Shown here piece after piece: positions 47,980 through 59,147 of a stretch of DNA of 64,000 nt. The stretch comes from Euonymus europaeus (taxonomy: Eukaryota > Streptophyta > Magnoliopsida > Celastrales > Celastraceae): contig OY756968.1 in NCBI GenBank assembly GCA_963580455.1, forward strand, positions 9,399,544 through 9,463,543, read 5' to 3'. The notes under the pieces were generated by a model. It did not search any database. It was not told where the DNA came from and worked only from the letters and a program-made list of their open reading frames with translations. Position numbers and translations under genes: made by a program. Every line of letters begins with the position of its first letter. Within the stretch, counting starts at the first letter, position 1.

Positions 47980-49796
47980 TGTAACACACCGGGCTCGTAA
48001 TTAGCATGCATGCTAAGATCAGTTAACAGGGGTAATAATTAACACGAATTGTTGAAATTGGTATGAAAATAATTACTAAATATTACGGGCTTTAATATTC
48101 CCGAGATTGGGAAATTGAGAATGTATTTAAGTGGGAATTTTAGGAATTATCGGGAATCGTTAAGGGTTCGATCTAAAATGGTAGTATGGTAAATACAGTA
48201 TGGATTTAGTGGGTCAAATACACAACTTAAGGGGGTAGAAGTGTAAAACTAGTAAATTGGTAAAATAATATTAAAAAAACCAGCATAGAAATCGAGGCTT
48301 ACCCTAGGTTTAACCCGAGTTAGGCGAGAGAGAGAATGGGCGGCGACGAATGGATTGCTCCGGAGACGTTGACGAACGGCGGCGAGGCGGACACCGGGAG
48401 GACGAGCGCGAGGAGAGGAGGTTAATCGTACCACTTTCGGATCCATTGGAGCAGCGCAGGGCCATCGATCTAAGAAGGAAAGTCGCGGCTGCCGTGACTT
48501 CTAGGGAGGATTACGCCAAGCTCCGACCGCCATGCAGGTAAAGGGGGATGGCGCTGTGTTCGTCCGGGCTTCCTCTATCGATCGAGGTCGGTGGTGAAGG
48601 CCACAACACCTGGGACGGTGGCGACCCGGATTTGCCTCTTAACGGGTCTGTTGACCCGACGTAGGGGTGGGGGAGGTACAACCGGGTCAGCCTGACCCGG
48701 TTGACACTGGACAGACCTGTTGACTGGTCTTTCCAGATTTGACCAATTAATTTAAATAAATAAATAAATATTATTATTGTATACAGGTATTAATGTAAAT
48801 GAGTAACTATGAATTTCAGGGTTAGGGCTGCATAGTTGATTTTTATCAGGATTTAGGAAAGCGCAATAAGGTAAGTAACGTTTCAACTGTATTACGGAAC
48901 TTGTGCGCTACTTGAAATGTTTTGATGCCATGCATGTATTGGGTGACTGAAATTGATAAATTATTGATAAATGTGATTATATGGGAACGTATTTGTATTG
49001 ATATTTGTTGTATGTTTAGTGATTATCGAAAATTGTGCATATCATGGCATTGCATACTGTAAGGTTCACGTAATGGAGAAAATGTTTTATAAACCTAGTA
49101 TAACCGCTACAGGGGGTGTACGGAAAATGTTATTGTTAAGGCTTACGCAATTGGAAAGGAAAGACAGAAATAAAGTACAAATACAGGGAAGTGTTCTATG
49201 GTAGAATACTGAAAGAAAATCCCGACCGGTTGCTCTGTAGCAGTTTGCTAGGGTTAGGGGGCCCTAGTACTAGTTAAAGTTTTTTAATGGTTGAAGTTGT
49301 ATTCCCTAAAGAAATCATGCACATTCATGCATAAAATGTTACTTGCTGGGCCTTGCCTCATTACGTTCCGTGATGCAGGTGATGATGAATATGCTGATTT
49401 GATTTTTGATGGTGATGTCGGGGATCCTCGGTGAAGGTGCTCATGTAACGAATGAGGCATTGAGGGGTAGTTAATTTATGGGTTTATTCCAAGTATATTA
49501 TGATTAAGTACTAATAATTTCTAAATTTCCTGAATAAGCAGTTGATTGCGAGACTAGTACTGTAAAGGATTAGCATTCCTAGTTGGTTTGACCTTGGTGC
49601 ATGAGCGGCCCATTGGGGATTTATTTTATTTGAAATTATTGAAGGACTATTTTATTTTATTATTATTGCTATATTGAATCCTTGGGTGGTGTTTGTACTA
49701 GGTATGTATTTAAGCTTATAATCATAATTGTCAGTTTTTTTTTGATAATGTTGGTCTGCAAGATTGTAAGAATGGTTATTTGGGAGGGGTGTTACA
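47980..49796 (+). mobile_element. Solo LTR of a second family
   Basis: An 1,817-bp insertion in the satellite has inverted terminal words TGTAACAC/GTGTTACA and a perfect 5-bp duplication. It has no coding region and no PBS or PPT pair, so a solo LTR is the best reading. It contains a GC-rich core at about 48300-48740 that differs from the AT-rich surroundings. The core shares TTTCGGATCCA and its setting with the truncated LTR at 51480-52027. The plus orientation is assumed from that similarity. A small non-autonomous LTR element is the alternative. Open frames at 48249-48446 and 48350-48541 have no recognised domain. Confidence 0.8.
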
Positions 49797-51479
49797 GAAT
49801 TGCTCAACTCTCTCCATGGAGGAGCTTTTAACGATTTTATCCATTTGGGAACGAAAGTGGGTCTTTTGGCAACGAAACATTCTAAAGAGCCTATACTCAT
49901 AAAATTTGACATTAAATAACAATAAAAATATTATGCAGACCAACTTTGATGGTGCGAAATTGCCCAACACTCTCGATAGAGTAGCTTTTGACTGTTTTTT
50001 CTAATTTGGAACGAAAGTCAGTCTTTTGGAAATGAAACAGTCTACGAAGCGAATACTAGTAAATTTAGACTTAAGAAAACACCCAAAAGTGTACACCAAT
50101 CCACTTTGATTGTTCAGAATTGGTCAACTCTCTTCATGGAGAAGCTTTTAACAACTTTGTCCATTTGGAGACGGAGTGTATACTCATAAATTTGACATAA
50201 AATAACAGTAGAAGGTGGGGCACTGATCAAGCTTGATGGTTCGGAATTGGTCAACTATCTTTATGGAGGAGCTTTTGACCATTTTGACCATTTGGGGATG
50301 AAAGTTGTTGTTTTGGCAAAGAAATAATATTCAAAGCCTATACTCATAAAATTTGACATAAAATAACAATAAAAAGGTACACCGACCAACTTTGATGGTT
50401 CGAAATTGTCCAACTCTCTCCATATAGAAAATTTGACCTGTTTTGTCTAATTGAGAACGAAAGTTGGCCTTTTGGCAACGAAACAATCTACGAAGCGTAT
50501 ACTAGTAAATTTGGACATCAAGCAACAATAAAAAGTGTACACCTAATAACTTTGATGGCTCGGAGTTGCTCAACTATCTCCATGGATGAAGTTTTAGCGG
50601 TTTTTCCCATTTGGGAATGAAAGTTAGTCTTTTGGCAATGAAACAATCTACGAAGAGTATACTGGTAAATTTGGACATAAAACAAAAATAAAAATGGTAC
50701 AGCTATCAACTTTGATGGTTTGAAATTACTCAACTCTATCTATGGAGAAGCTTTTAACAGTTTTCCACATTTGGAAAAGAAATTTGTCTTTTGGCAACTA
50801 AATAATCAACGGAGCCAATACTCATAAATTTAGACATAAAATTACAATAAAAATTGCACATTGATTAATCTTTATAGTTCAAAATTGCTTAACTCTCTCT
50901 AAGGAGGAACTTTTAACAATTTTCTACATTGGGGAAAGAAAGTTGGTAATTTGGCAACAAAACAATCTACGAAAGCTATACTAGTAAATTTGGACATAAA
51001 ACAACAATAAAAGGTGTACACGTATCAACTTTTATGGTTCGAAATTGCTCAACTCTCTCCAACAAGAAGCTTTTAACGGTTTTGCCCATTTGGGATCAAA
51101 AGCTGGTCTTTTGTAAACGAAACAATCTTCGATGCGTACACTATAAAATTTGGATGTAATAAAATAATAAAAAGTATACACCTATCAACTTTGATTGTTC
51201 GGAATGACTCAACTCTCTCCATTGAGGAGCTTTTCAAGGTTTTTTCCATTTGGGAACGAAAGTCGGTATTTTTGCGACAAAACAATCTACAGATCCTATA
51301 TTCGTAAATTTGACATGAAATAACAATAAAAAGTGTACACGGAGCAACTGTGATAGTTCGAAATCGCACTCTCTCGATAGAGGAGTTTTTAACGGTTTTT
51401 TTTTCTCTTGAGAACGAATATTGATGTTTTCACAACGAAATAATCTACGAAGCGAATACTAATAAATTTGGACATAAGG
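49797..51479 (-). repeat. 160-bp satellite, block 5
   Basis: This continues block 4 in minus orientation, about 10 monomers. It ends within a monomer at GGACATAAGG against an LTR fragment. Confidence 0.95.
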
Positions 51480-52027
51480 TGTAATATCCCGACCTCTAAA
51501 ATGGGTGGGTAATGTATATTTTTTTTAATATATGTATTATGTGTGTGATCTATGTGTTAAATTATACGAAAATGGGCAGAGGGTATACAAGGGGATTAAA
51601 AGAAATAGGGAGGGCAAAGGTGTCCAAATAGGAGAGAAACTAAATAAGAAATAAAACAAATATAAAATAAAAAGAAAAGAGGGACACGGGAATCGAGAAA
51701 CCCTAACCCAAGAGGCAAGAGAGAGGGGGCGTCGACAGGAGGCTCTTTTCCGGTGACGGCACTAGTTCACTGCGAGAGAGACACGAAAAGCACGAGCACG
51801 TCACCCTGAACTCATTGGGGTGATTTTCGGATCCAACGGAGCTCAATCGAGCCGTCGACGGAGGGGAGAAGGGTGCGGCCTTCGGAAGCTTTGGTGACGG
51901 GATTCGCCCTACTACGACCACGAAATACGTAAGGAAGACCGGCGATCAACTCTCTAGGCCAGCGCCTACCAACTGATGCCAACGGTGGCCTTCACCGTGC
52001 CGTTTCCGGCAGTGATCCGGAAAACAG
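51480..52027 (+). repeat. Truncated LTR, related to 47980-49796
   Basis: It begins with a typical LTR start, TGTAATATCCCGACC, at a satellite break and stops after about 548 bp without a TG...CA partner. The GC-rich part with TTTTCGGATCCAACGGAGC resembles the core of the solo LTR at 47980-49796. The right edge is followed by a short misplaced copy of satellite DNA. Confidence 0.65.
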
Positions 52028-52232
52028 ACCTAATAAATTTCATGGCTTAGAGTAACAATAAAAAGTGTACACCTAATAAATTTGATGGCTTAGAGTTGCT
52101 CAACTCTCTCCTTGGATGAAGTTTTACCGGTTTCCATTTGGGAACAAAAGTTAGACTTTTGGCAACGAAACAATATACGAAGCGTATACTAGTAAATTTG
52201 GACATAAAATAACAGTAAAAAGTGTACACGTA
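52028..52232 (-). repeat. 160-bp satellite, block 6, with filler duplication
   Basis: One and a bit minus-oriented monomers. The word TAATAAATTTCATGGCTTAG at the left edge repeats about 43 bases later as TAATAAATTTGATGGCTTAG, so part of the monomer was copied at the break. The last five bases (acgta, 52228-52232) are the left target duplication of the next element. Confidence 0.9.
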
Positions 52233-54222
52233 TGTCGCAACCGGTTTTGCGAAAGGAAATTTTAAAAAGAAGTCGCCACCAATTGTGATAGGTGCAATTG
52301 GTCACCAATTAAAAAACTAATTTGGTCTGCGAAAATCCAGAAAAATGGGTAAGTGAGTTTGTTACGTATGGGGAAGGTGTGAGGCACCCCACAACATCTG
52401 TTTTAAAAACAGTTGCCAATTTAACTTTTATTATCCCATTATATGATTAAGAAAATTAAACGTGATATTTTAACGAAAATATATACATGATAAATATTTA
52501 AGCATATACAAATTATATTGAGAGTATAATATTGAGGTTCATGGAACTCTTCCATCCAATGGTCAAGTGTCCATGAAACACTCTCACCTCAAGAATTTTG
52601 TCTGAAGGTGCATCCAATGCATTCCCCAAATTAATTCAATCGTCGGTTAAGGCTTTCGATATAATTTTTATATATAATATAAATGCTTAAAAAAATCCTC
52701 TCCATCCAATGGATGAGAATTTCATTTTATTTTATCCTCAAGAATCCTTTTGGGATCGCATCCAATGCTTCTCCGTTTGGTTCCATCGTCGGATATTTGG
52801 CGATTTGAATATAGAAAATCGTATGATTTGATTCTTTTAAAATTATTTAAATAAGCCCAAATGCATGTACAAAACAGCAACCCAAACCAAACAAGACAAA
52901 ACTGACCCAAAATAATACAATCAGAGGCCCAAACCAAACAAGAAGCCCCTTCACAGAAACCAAAAGTGGTCCAAAACCCATAACCATCTAAAACAGGCCC
53001 AAAACAGATCCAGGCCCATTACATGTAAACACAACCCAAGACAAAGCCTAAAATAAAACACAAACGGCCCAAATTAATATAAATCGAGCCCGGCCCGATC
53101 CTCAAGCTTCCAGCCCAACAACACACCCCTGGCCTAGCCCGTTACTGTGCTTCTTCCTCCTCCCACAGCAGACCTGTTCGACAATGGCTTTTCCCAGGTT
53201 TCTTTTTCCCTCCCATCTTCCTGTTGCCAACCGAGACATACAAAACAAACAAAGCAAACCAAGGCACAGCAAGATCCAAACAAACAATTCCAAGTAGAAA
53301 TAAAAATCCAAACTAGCTAAATGAAATCCTTAACATGTATGATTGGCATACTAAAATAACAAGAAAAGAAACAGACTGAAATTAAAATCGAAATCAAACC
53401 TCCGAATCCTCTTTTTTTGTTTGTTTTTTTTTCTATTTTTTTGGATCTTCCTTCTCAAAGAAATCTGCTCCGGCTTTTCCTTCTTTCTTTTCTTCTTCAA
53501 TTTTCTGGGTTCTCCTCAAAAGAAGCCACTGGCTTCTCTCTAAAACATTCGAAAATCCCTCTAATCTTCCCCAAAAAACAACTCGAAAATCCCTCTGATC
53601 TCCCCCAAGAACCTCTGGTTGTTTTTTCCAGAAAAATTCCTCCAAAAACAACCCAATAACAGCCACGAAATTCCTCCAAAACAGCCCCAAAAACCAGCCA
53701 CGAAATTCCTCCAAAACAGCCCCAAAAACCAGCCTCCTTTCTTTGTTTCCTCTTCCTCTTATAACAACAAAAACCGAATTAAATCCCCAAAAAATCAACA
53801 ATATCCAGCCTAAAAGTCTCTGTCTTTGAATTCAGCCTTCTCTTTCTTCGTTTTCAAACTTGGAGGCGCCTCTCTTCTCCTTGGCTTCATCTGGTGCCTC
53901 TCCTTCTCTTCTGTCTCCCACGTTCTCTCTTTCTCTTCTCCCATAACCGGCGGCCTCTTCCTTCTTCTTATCAAAACCTTTAGGTATTAGGGTTAAAACT
54001 TGGGTTGGGCTGGGCTTTTAGTTGGGTGATGATTTGGCTTGATTTAATTAGATGGTGGGCTTAATTGGGTTTAATTGGGAGATGGGCCAGAATTTGGACT
54101 TAATTGGGTAGGTTAGTTTAAATGAATGAATTAGTAATTGGGCTTGGTTTTTGGTGAGTTTAATGGGCTTCGTCTTGGCTTGGGAAAAATCAAAACTTTC
54201 CGGACAAAAATGGGGTACTACA
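52233..54222 (-). repeat. 3' LTR of the pol-less element
   Basis: A 1,990-bp LTR with ends TGTCGCAACCGG and GGGGTACTACA on plus. It is near-identical to 61309-63336. It has two copies of a 35-bp unit (AGCCACGAAATTCCTCC, 53661 and 53696) against three in the other LTR. The open frames at 53417-53801 come from these repeats. Confidence 0.95.
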
Positions 54223-54235
54223 GCTGCCCCCCTTT
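54223..54235 (-). other. Polypurine tract of the pol-less element
   Basis: The minus strand reads AAAGGGGGGCAGC directly before the LTR start TGTAGTACCCC. It shows that the element is minus-oriented. Confidence 0.85.
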
Positions 54236-54289
54236 GCATGACCTTTACATAGTAATGGTGCGCAAAGGAGTAGTAAACCTATTTTTAGT

Positions 54290-55075
54290 CCAATTTCATG
54301 AAAATGCACGGGATCACTACAGCCATTCCCGGCTTGGCTAAACATTGGAAATGATCTTTTTGAAAGATGCACGGGATCACTAGAGCCATTCCCGGCTTGG
54401 CGATCAAAAATTTACTTTTTCTTTTCTTTTTGTTCTTTTTTTTGAAAAATGCGCGGGATCACTAGAGCCATTCCCGACTTGGCTAATCATTGGAAATTAT
54501 TTTTGAAAAATGCTTGGGATCACTAGGGCCATTCCCAGCTTGGCGAATCATTGAAAATGATTTTTTTTGAAAAACGCACGGGAACACTAAGGCCATTCCC
54601 AGCTTGTCGAATCATTGAAAATGATTTTTTTGAAAAATGCACGGGATCACTAGGGCCATTCCCGGCTTGGCCAATCATTGAAAGTGAACTTTTTTTTTTA
54701 AAAATGCTCGGGATCACTAGGGCTATTCCCGGCTTGGCAAATCGTTGGAAATGTTTTTGAAAAAAATGCTCGGGATCACTAGAGCCATTCCCGGCTTGGC
54801 CAATCATTGAAAATGAATTTTTTTTCTTTTGAAAAATGCTCGGGATCACTAAGGCCATTCCCGGCTTGGCAAATCATTGAAAATGATTTTATTTTTTTTT
54901 TGAAAAATGCTCGGGATCACTAGAGCCATTCCCGGCTTGCTGATCATTGAAAATGATTTTTTTGAAAAAATGCTCGGGATCACTAGAGCCATTCCCAACT
55001 TGGCTGAAAGTGATGATTGATTTTTTTCTTATACATAAAAATGCTCGGGATCACTGTAGTCATCCCTGGGCTTAT
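54290..55075 (-). repeat. Minisatellite with 60-86 bp units
   Basis: Twelve tandem copies of a unit containing GGGATCACTAGAGCC and ATTCCCGGCTTGGC are joined by A/T-rich spacers (TTTTTGAAAAATGCTC type) of variable length. Two more copies sit at about 56880 and 56950. The open frame 54523-54858 is made of this repeat and is not evidence for a gene. Confidence 0.9.
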
Positions 55076-55129
55076 CTGTGACATGGGCTGGACTTTGGCA
55101 AAAATACATGCGTTGACACTGTACAATTC

Positions 55130-56203
55130 TTAGTTGGGCCTCTCCATATTCGCGACCACATTCAATAGTTGCTCCCACCTTTGTCGCTTGGCCTCCGGCT
55201 GATGCTCATGAGCCGGTGTTTCTTGAATACAGCGAGGTGAGGGTGGTCTAGTAACAGACCGAGATGTTTCCCCCAGTAATACAACTTCTGTCCGTGATGC
55301 TTTTCGCCTCTTGGCAGCAGTGGTCATTTGGTTAATGCCTTTCCACCAGTTATTTTTCTGCACAATGCTTACTGGATAAAATGGGGAGATTTGGCTTATA
55401 GGAGGACGAATGCCTTTGCTCAAAACCAGTCGGGTAACGAGTTGTGGGAAATATAATTTTCTGACCTTCGATGGTCTATTCTCCACGAAACTCTGTGTCT
55501 TTAGAATAGTGGTCATAAAGAATTCTCCAATATCAAACCATACCCCCTGATACATATAGTATAGGGCATGAAGAATCTTACCCCGTCTCTGGTGGTGGTG
55601 GCCGATGGGGCAAATATTGTGCCGGAGAGCATCGTCCAGCAACCACATCTTCGGTGGCAAATATGAGCGGCGTGTAGCGTTTACTTTTTTATCACTCTGT
55701 CCTTGACACATGTTGTCAATTATCTCCTTCTTAGAAACAGATACCGGTGCTTCAAAACCGGTAGCTACATCATAAGAAGGGGGATACCCTAAACTCTCGC
55801 ATATGTCTGCTGTGGTGAACTGGAGTTTTATACCAATTACCTCCACCTGGTAAATCGGATGTGGTCCTGTTCTCGTACTCGGTGGTAACATTTCAAGAGT
55901 CTCGTAGAAATCACGAACTATACGAGGGTACACTGATAAATTACCTGTAGGATCTGAGTTAACCAAAAATAACATAGAGTGATCCTGGAGGTAGTTCATA
56001 GCCCAACGAGCGCTGGCATCTCTAAGAATGTGAAGGTCGAATCGTCGCTCAGGAATAATTTCCGCTTTGGCAAACAACGTGATTGCTTGTAAGCGGGGTG
56101 ACAGAGTCCCATCCATTAAATGAGATGAAAGATGGGTGAGGACTTTCACTTGATGAAGGTGAGATGAAGTGGAGGAAGAGGTGGAACAATGGACGAAAAT
56201 CAC
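55130..56203 (-). CDS. Gene B: Transposase_32-like ('putative plant transposon protein')
   Basis: An open frame of 357 codons. Landmarks are IIPERR (residues 49-54), RIVRDFYE (94-101), a V-x-G-I-x-L-x-F-T-x-x-D-I segment (122-134), PPKMWLLDDALRHNI (183-197), GKILHALYYMYQG then FDIGEFF (208-229), PQLVTRLVL (253-261) and a basic C-terminal end (KRRKASR). The order and spacing match gene A of the same element and the plant domain I recall as Transposase_32 (PF20167), which is found in repeat-associated plant proteins. No catalytic motif of a known transposase or integrase is visible, so the biochemical role is unknown. The first 30 residues are Ser/His-rich and may not be real; Met30 is an alternative start. 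A DNA- or RNA-binding role is only a guess from the basic tail. Confidence 0.65.
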   Translation of the reverse strand: MIFVHCSTSSSTSSHLHQVKVLTHLSSHLMDGTLSPRLQAITLFAKAEIIPERRFDLHILRDASARWAMNYLQDHSMLFLVNSDPTGNLSVYPRIVRDFYETLEMLPPSTRTGPHPIYQVEVIGIKLQFTTADICESLGYPPSYDVATGFEAPVSVSKKEIIDNMCQGQSDKKVNATRRSYLPPKMWLLDDALRHNICPIGHHHQRRGKILHALYYMYQGVWFDIGEFFMTTILKTQSFVENRPSKVRKLYFPQLVTRLVLSKGIRPPISQISPFYPVSIVQKNNWWKGINQMTTAAKRRKASRTEVVLLGETSRSVTRPPSPRCIQETPAHEHQPEAKRQRWEQLLNVVANMERPN

Positions 56204-58037
56204 TAAAAGTGAGTAATCGTGTCGGTAATGGAAGGAAAAAATGAAGTGATGAGATCAGAGTAAAACAATGATCGACGATCAGTGGAAGTGAAAGAAAATC
56301 TGAAAGAGACGAAATGATGAGATGATACAGATGATAGATATGGTAAAGACACATGACTCCAAGAAGAAGAGAAAAACTCGACCATAAGCGACGAAACAAT
56401 AAAGAATGAACGTAAAATTTCAAAAGTAGTTGAAAAGTCGACATCACGGATGATACGGTGAAAACATGTCACTTAGTGGAAAGGCGATGAAATCCGTCAG
56501 ATGAGACAAAACTTGGCCAGAAAGGAAGAGAGAGGAGAAATGTGGGGATACGTGCCTGAGCTGGTGATGGAGACACGATAGAGATGAGAAGAGACAGATG
56601 GCCGAAAGAAAATGAAAGAAATAAAGAAAGTCATATGCCTGAGCTATGACAAGGATGGGAAAGAGACATGATGGAGATAGGGAGGAAAACGATAGAGACA
56701 GGAAAAAAATATGGCCAAAAGATACAAAATATTTTAAAAACACATGCCATGAAAATGACAAGAATGAAGAAAGTCGTGCATGCCTGAATTGCGATAGTGA
56801 TGAGGAAAGGCACGATAGAGATGGTGAAAACGTGTGACTCAACAGTGAAGAAGATTTTTTTCCGTTTGTTTAAAAAATGCTCGGGATCACTAAGGCCATT
56901 CCCAGCTTGGTGAGTCATTGAATTTTTATTTTTTTTTGGAAAAATTCACGGGATCACTAGGGCCATTCCCGGCTTGGCCAATCATAAAATATTTGAAGAA
57001 AGAGATGCATACCTGATTCATGAAGATTGTCTGAATTTGTACTGTTTGAACAAACCTGTCAAATGATAAGCAACATGCAACGATGATGCATGCAATGACA
57101 TATATTGCACAATTATGAATATCTCACTTGGAATGAATGCAATACTCTCAAGTTTTTCCATTTTTCCCTCTCTCTTTTGTTTTGTTTTCTTTTTTCTCTT
57201 TTTTTTTGTTGCTGTTGACAATTTTCTTCAAAACACATGTGCCCGCATTTCTTAATTAAAACCTTTTTTATGTTTCAAATCATTCCTCTGCTAATAATAC
57301 ATATCTCGACCACGAGGTTTTTTTTTTCCATCCCTTTTTCAGTGTAGGGCACCAACATCCATCAATGTTCTGACAAAAAGTAATATTCAAATGCACTTAT
57401 CACACTTTCTATCAAAACTTTGTCAATGATGAATTTAACAATACGACTATGCATGTCAAATGGAAAACTTCTTGGAGGATGAATGAGATGTGAAAATGGA
57501 TGAGCAAAGTCAAAGAAATGAACACTTCGATAAAATTTAATCGAAAATGATGAGTGACGATAAGAAGCTTTATTTTGGAGGGGAAGAGTTGATGTCAAAG
57601 AAATGAGAAATAGATTGAGTTTTTCCAAGATAAAAATTGTGACAATTCAAAGATTACACCAAAACTGCCCCAGTTTTGGTGCGTGTTTAGGAAGCCAATT
57701 ATGCACCTTCACCCATATCACCACAAATTCAATTGATCACCAATCATGACACTGTTCAAAGTCCAACGAGTCCATGCCTGAACTGTTCTTCTGAACTTCC
57801 AATCTGAATTCAATGTATCCTTTCTCCTCTTTGTTTTTCTTCTTTCCTTTTCATTTTTCCTCATTGTTCGTTTTTTTTTGTCCCTAATTTTTGCCTAGAG
57901 CACCCTTTCAGGTTTTCACTCCAGCGGGATTTTTCATAATTATGCAAATGCCTATATTGAAGACAGTAACTCAATTTATTCATCGGAAACTAACCTTCCA
58001 AAAAGATAAACAACACCACTTCTGCAATGTTCCACAA
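56204..58037 (-). other. Spacer between genes A and B
   Basis: No supportable gene. The first 640 bases are purine-rich on plus, with loosely repeated units around TGCCTGAGCT and GATAGAGATG (about 56552, 56637, 56780; a further copy near 59510). They give Ser/Phe-rich minus frames that I take as spurious. Two minisatellite units lie at about 56870-56990. At about 57655-57690 the minus strand carries CCAAAACTGGGGCAG-like purine-rich DNA that resembles words near Tat/Ogre gene ends. Confidence 0.6.
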
Positions 58038-59147
58038 TTACTGAAATGATGGAAAATAAAAATTCCCTAACTGAAATTCCGAGTCCTCATGATTTTCAGA
58101 AGGATAACAATTCTGTGGTTGGGCTTGTGTAGTATAAAACTGCATGGTATGGCTTCCAAAATCACTGGACAACTGATTAGGCATGTGTGTCATGGTTCCA
58201 TGGTTGCCTGCAATATATGTCACTAACAGATCAATACTTTTGGACAAGTGATCCAGACGTGCCTCAATCTGCGTTAATGTTTTAGCTACATTAGTGGTTC
58301 CGGATGACTGAGAATGATGAATGACAGGGAATTCAGTCACAGTAGGAGTCTCTGCAATATGATCATCCTTATATCTTCCAATCATTCTGCGATCAATAGC
58401 ACATTTTGGATACTGCACCTCCTCATGCGGTGCCCAAAGAACTCCAGCTCTCATGCACAATGTGCAAATCAGAGAGGGCAAACAAAGCCTGATGGTTGTT
58501 GTATTATGACAACTGTGCACAATGGAATTGTGTAAAACTTTGCCAATATCAATTGATTTTCCATGTAGAATACAATAAAGCAAAATTGCTCTATTTTTAC
58601 GGATATCTGTTGAATGACTGCTTGGCATGAGCTTCGCCTAGATAAATCGCATCCAAGTCCTGCTATTTTTTGTCATAGCAGATGTGGGAAATGAGACTCC
58701 CACCCCATTAAATTTCTTCCAGACGGCTCCTGGCTTACACAACGTACGAATCACTTCATCCAAAATAGTATCAGACTCCAGTAAGGCTGAGAAATCGTCA
58801 TTGACGATATCTGGAAGGTTGTAGACTGCATTGATGGTTTTGCAATCAAATGGGACCATCATACCCCGAACATATACATGTTCATACCCTACAACTGCAT
58901 TTGCATAAAATTCCCTTACCACTGGGACAACTGCGGGTTTTGGCTGTGCAACAAAATCCTCCCAATCCCGCTCAGCAATAATTTTTGCAATTGCAGGCTC
59001 TGCTGTTAAAGAAGTTTGCAGACCTCTCTCTGGAATAATTTTTCTCCCTCTTATTGATTCTCGATATTTCCTAACCGCTTCCCGACATATAAGGCGATTT
59101 AGATCAGTCATTTGAGGGGATTGCTCGAATGGTCTTTTGGTAGCCAT
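58038..59147 (-). pseudogene. Gene A: Transposase_32-like, one internal stop
   Basis: ATG at 59147 opens a frame of 370 codons interrupted once, by TAG at 58638-58640 (codon 170), and otherwise open to 58038. The first part has IIPERG (residues 37-42), DWEDFV (61-66), VVREFYAN (76-83), VRGMMVPFDCKTINAVYNLPD in outline (93-113) and RTWMRFI just before the stop. The second part has RAILLYCILHGKSIDIG, LPSLICTLC and a short coiled-coil-like stretch (TLTQIEARLDHLSKSIDLL). This is the layout of the plant Transposase_32-type domain as I recall it. It aligns motif by motif with gene B at low identity, so the two are old paralogues. One clean stop in a long frame could mean recent loss, readthrough or a base error. 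The function is unknown. Confidence 0.65.

Noticed and set aside
48249..48541. Small GC-rich host gene inside the insertion at 47980-49796
   Set aside because: The region is bounded by LTR ends and a target duplication, the frames are short and overlap on both strands, and a related copy lies in the LTR fragment at 51480.
53417..53801. Frames in the LTR with repeated Trp/Phe or Pro/Lys words (also 62494-62914)
   Set aside because: They are translations of a 35-bp LTR repeat in opposite frames, and their copy number differs between the two LTRs.
54523..54858. Frame with repeated 'IGQAGNG' words
   Set aside because: Direct translation of the minisatellite; unit length varies and breaks the frame.
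54290..55075. CRISPR-like array
   Set aside because: The repeat spacing is irregular, the spacers are related A/T-rich DNA, and the setting is a plant retroelement.
56049..56918. Ser/Phe/His-rich minus-strand frames between genes A and B
   Set aside because: Low-complexity translation of a purine-rich spacer with no domain; frames overlap one another.
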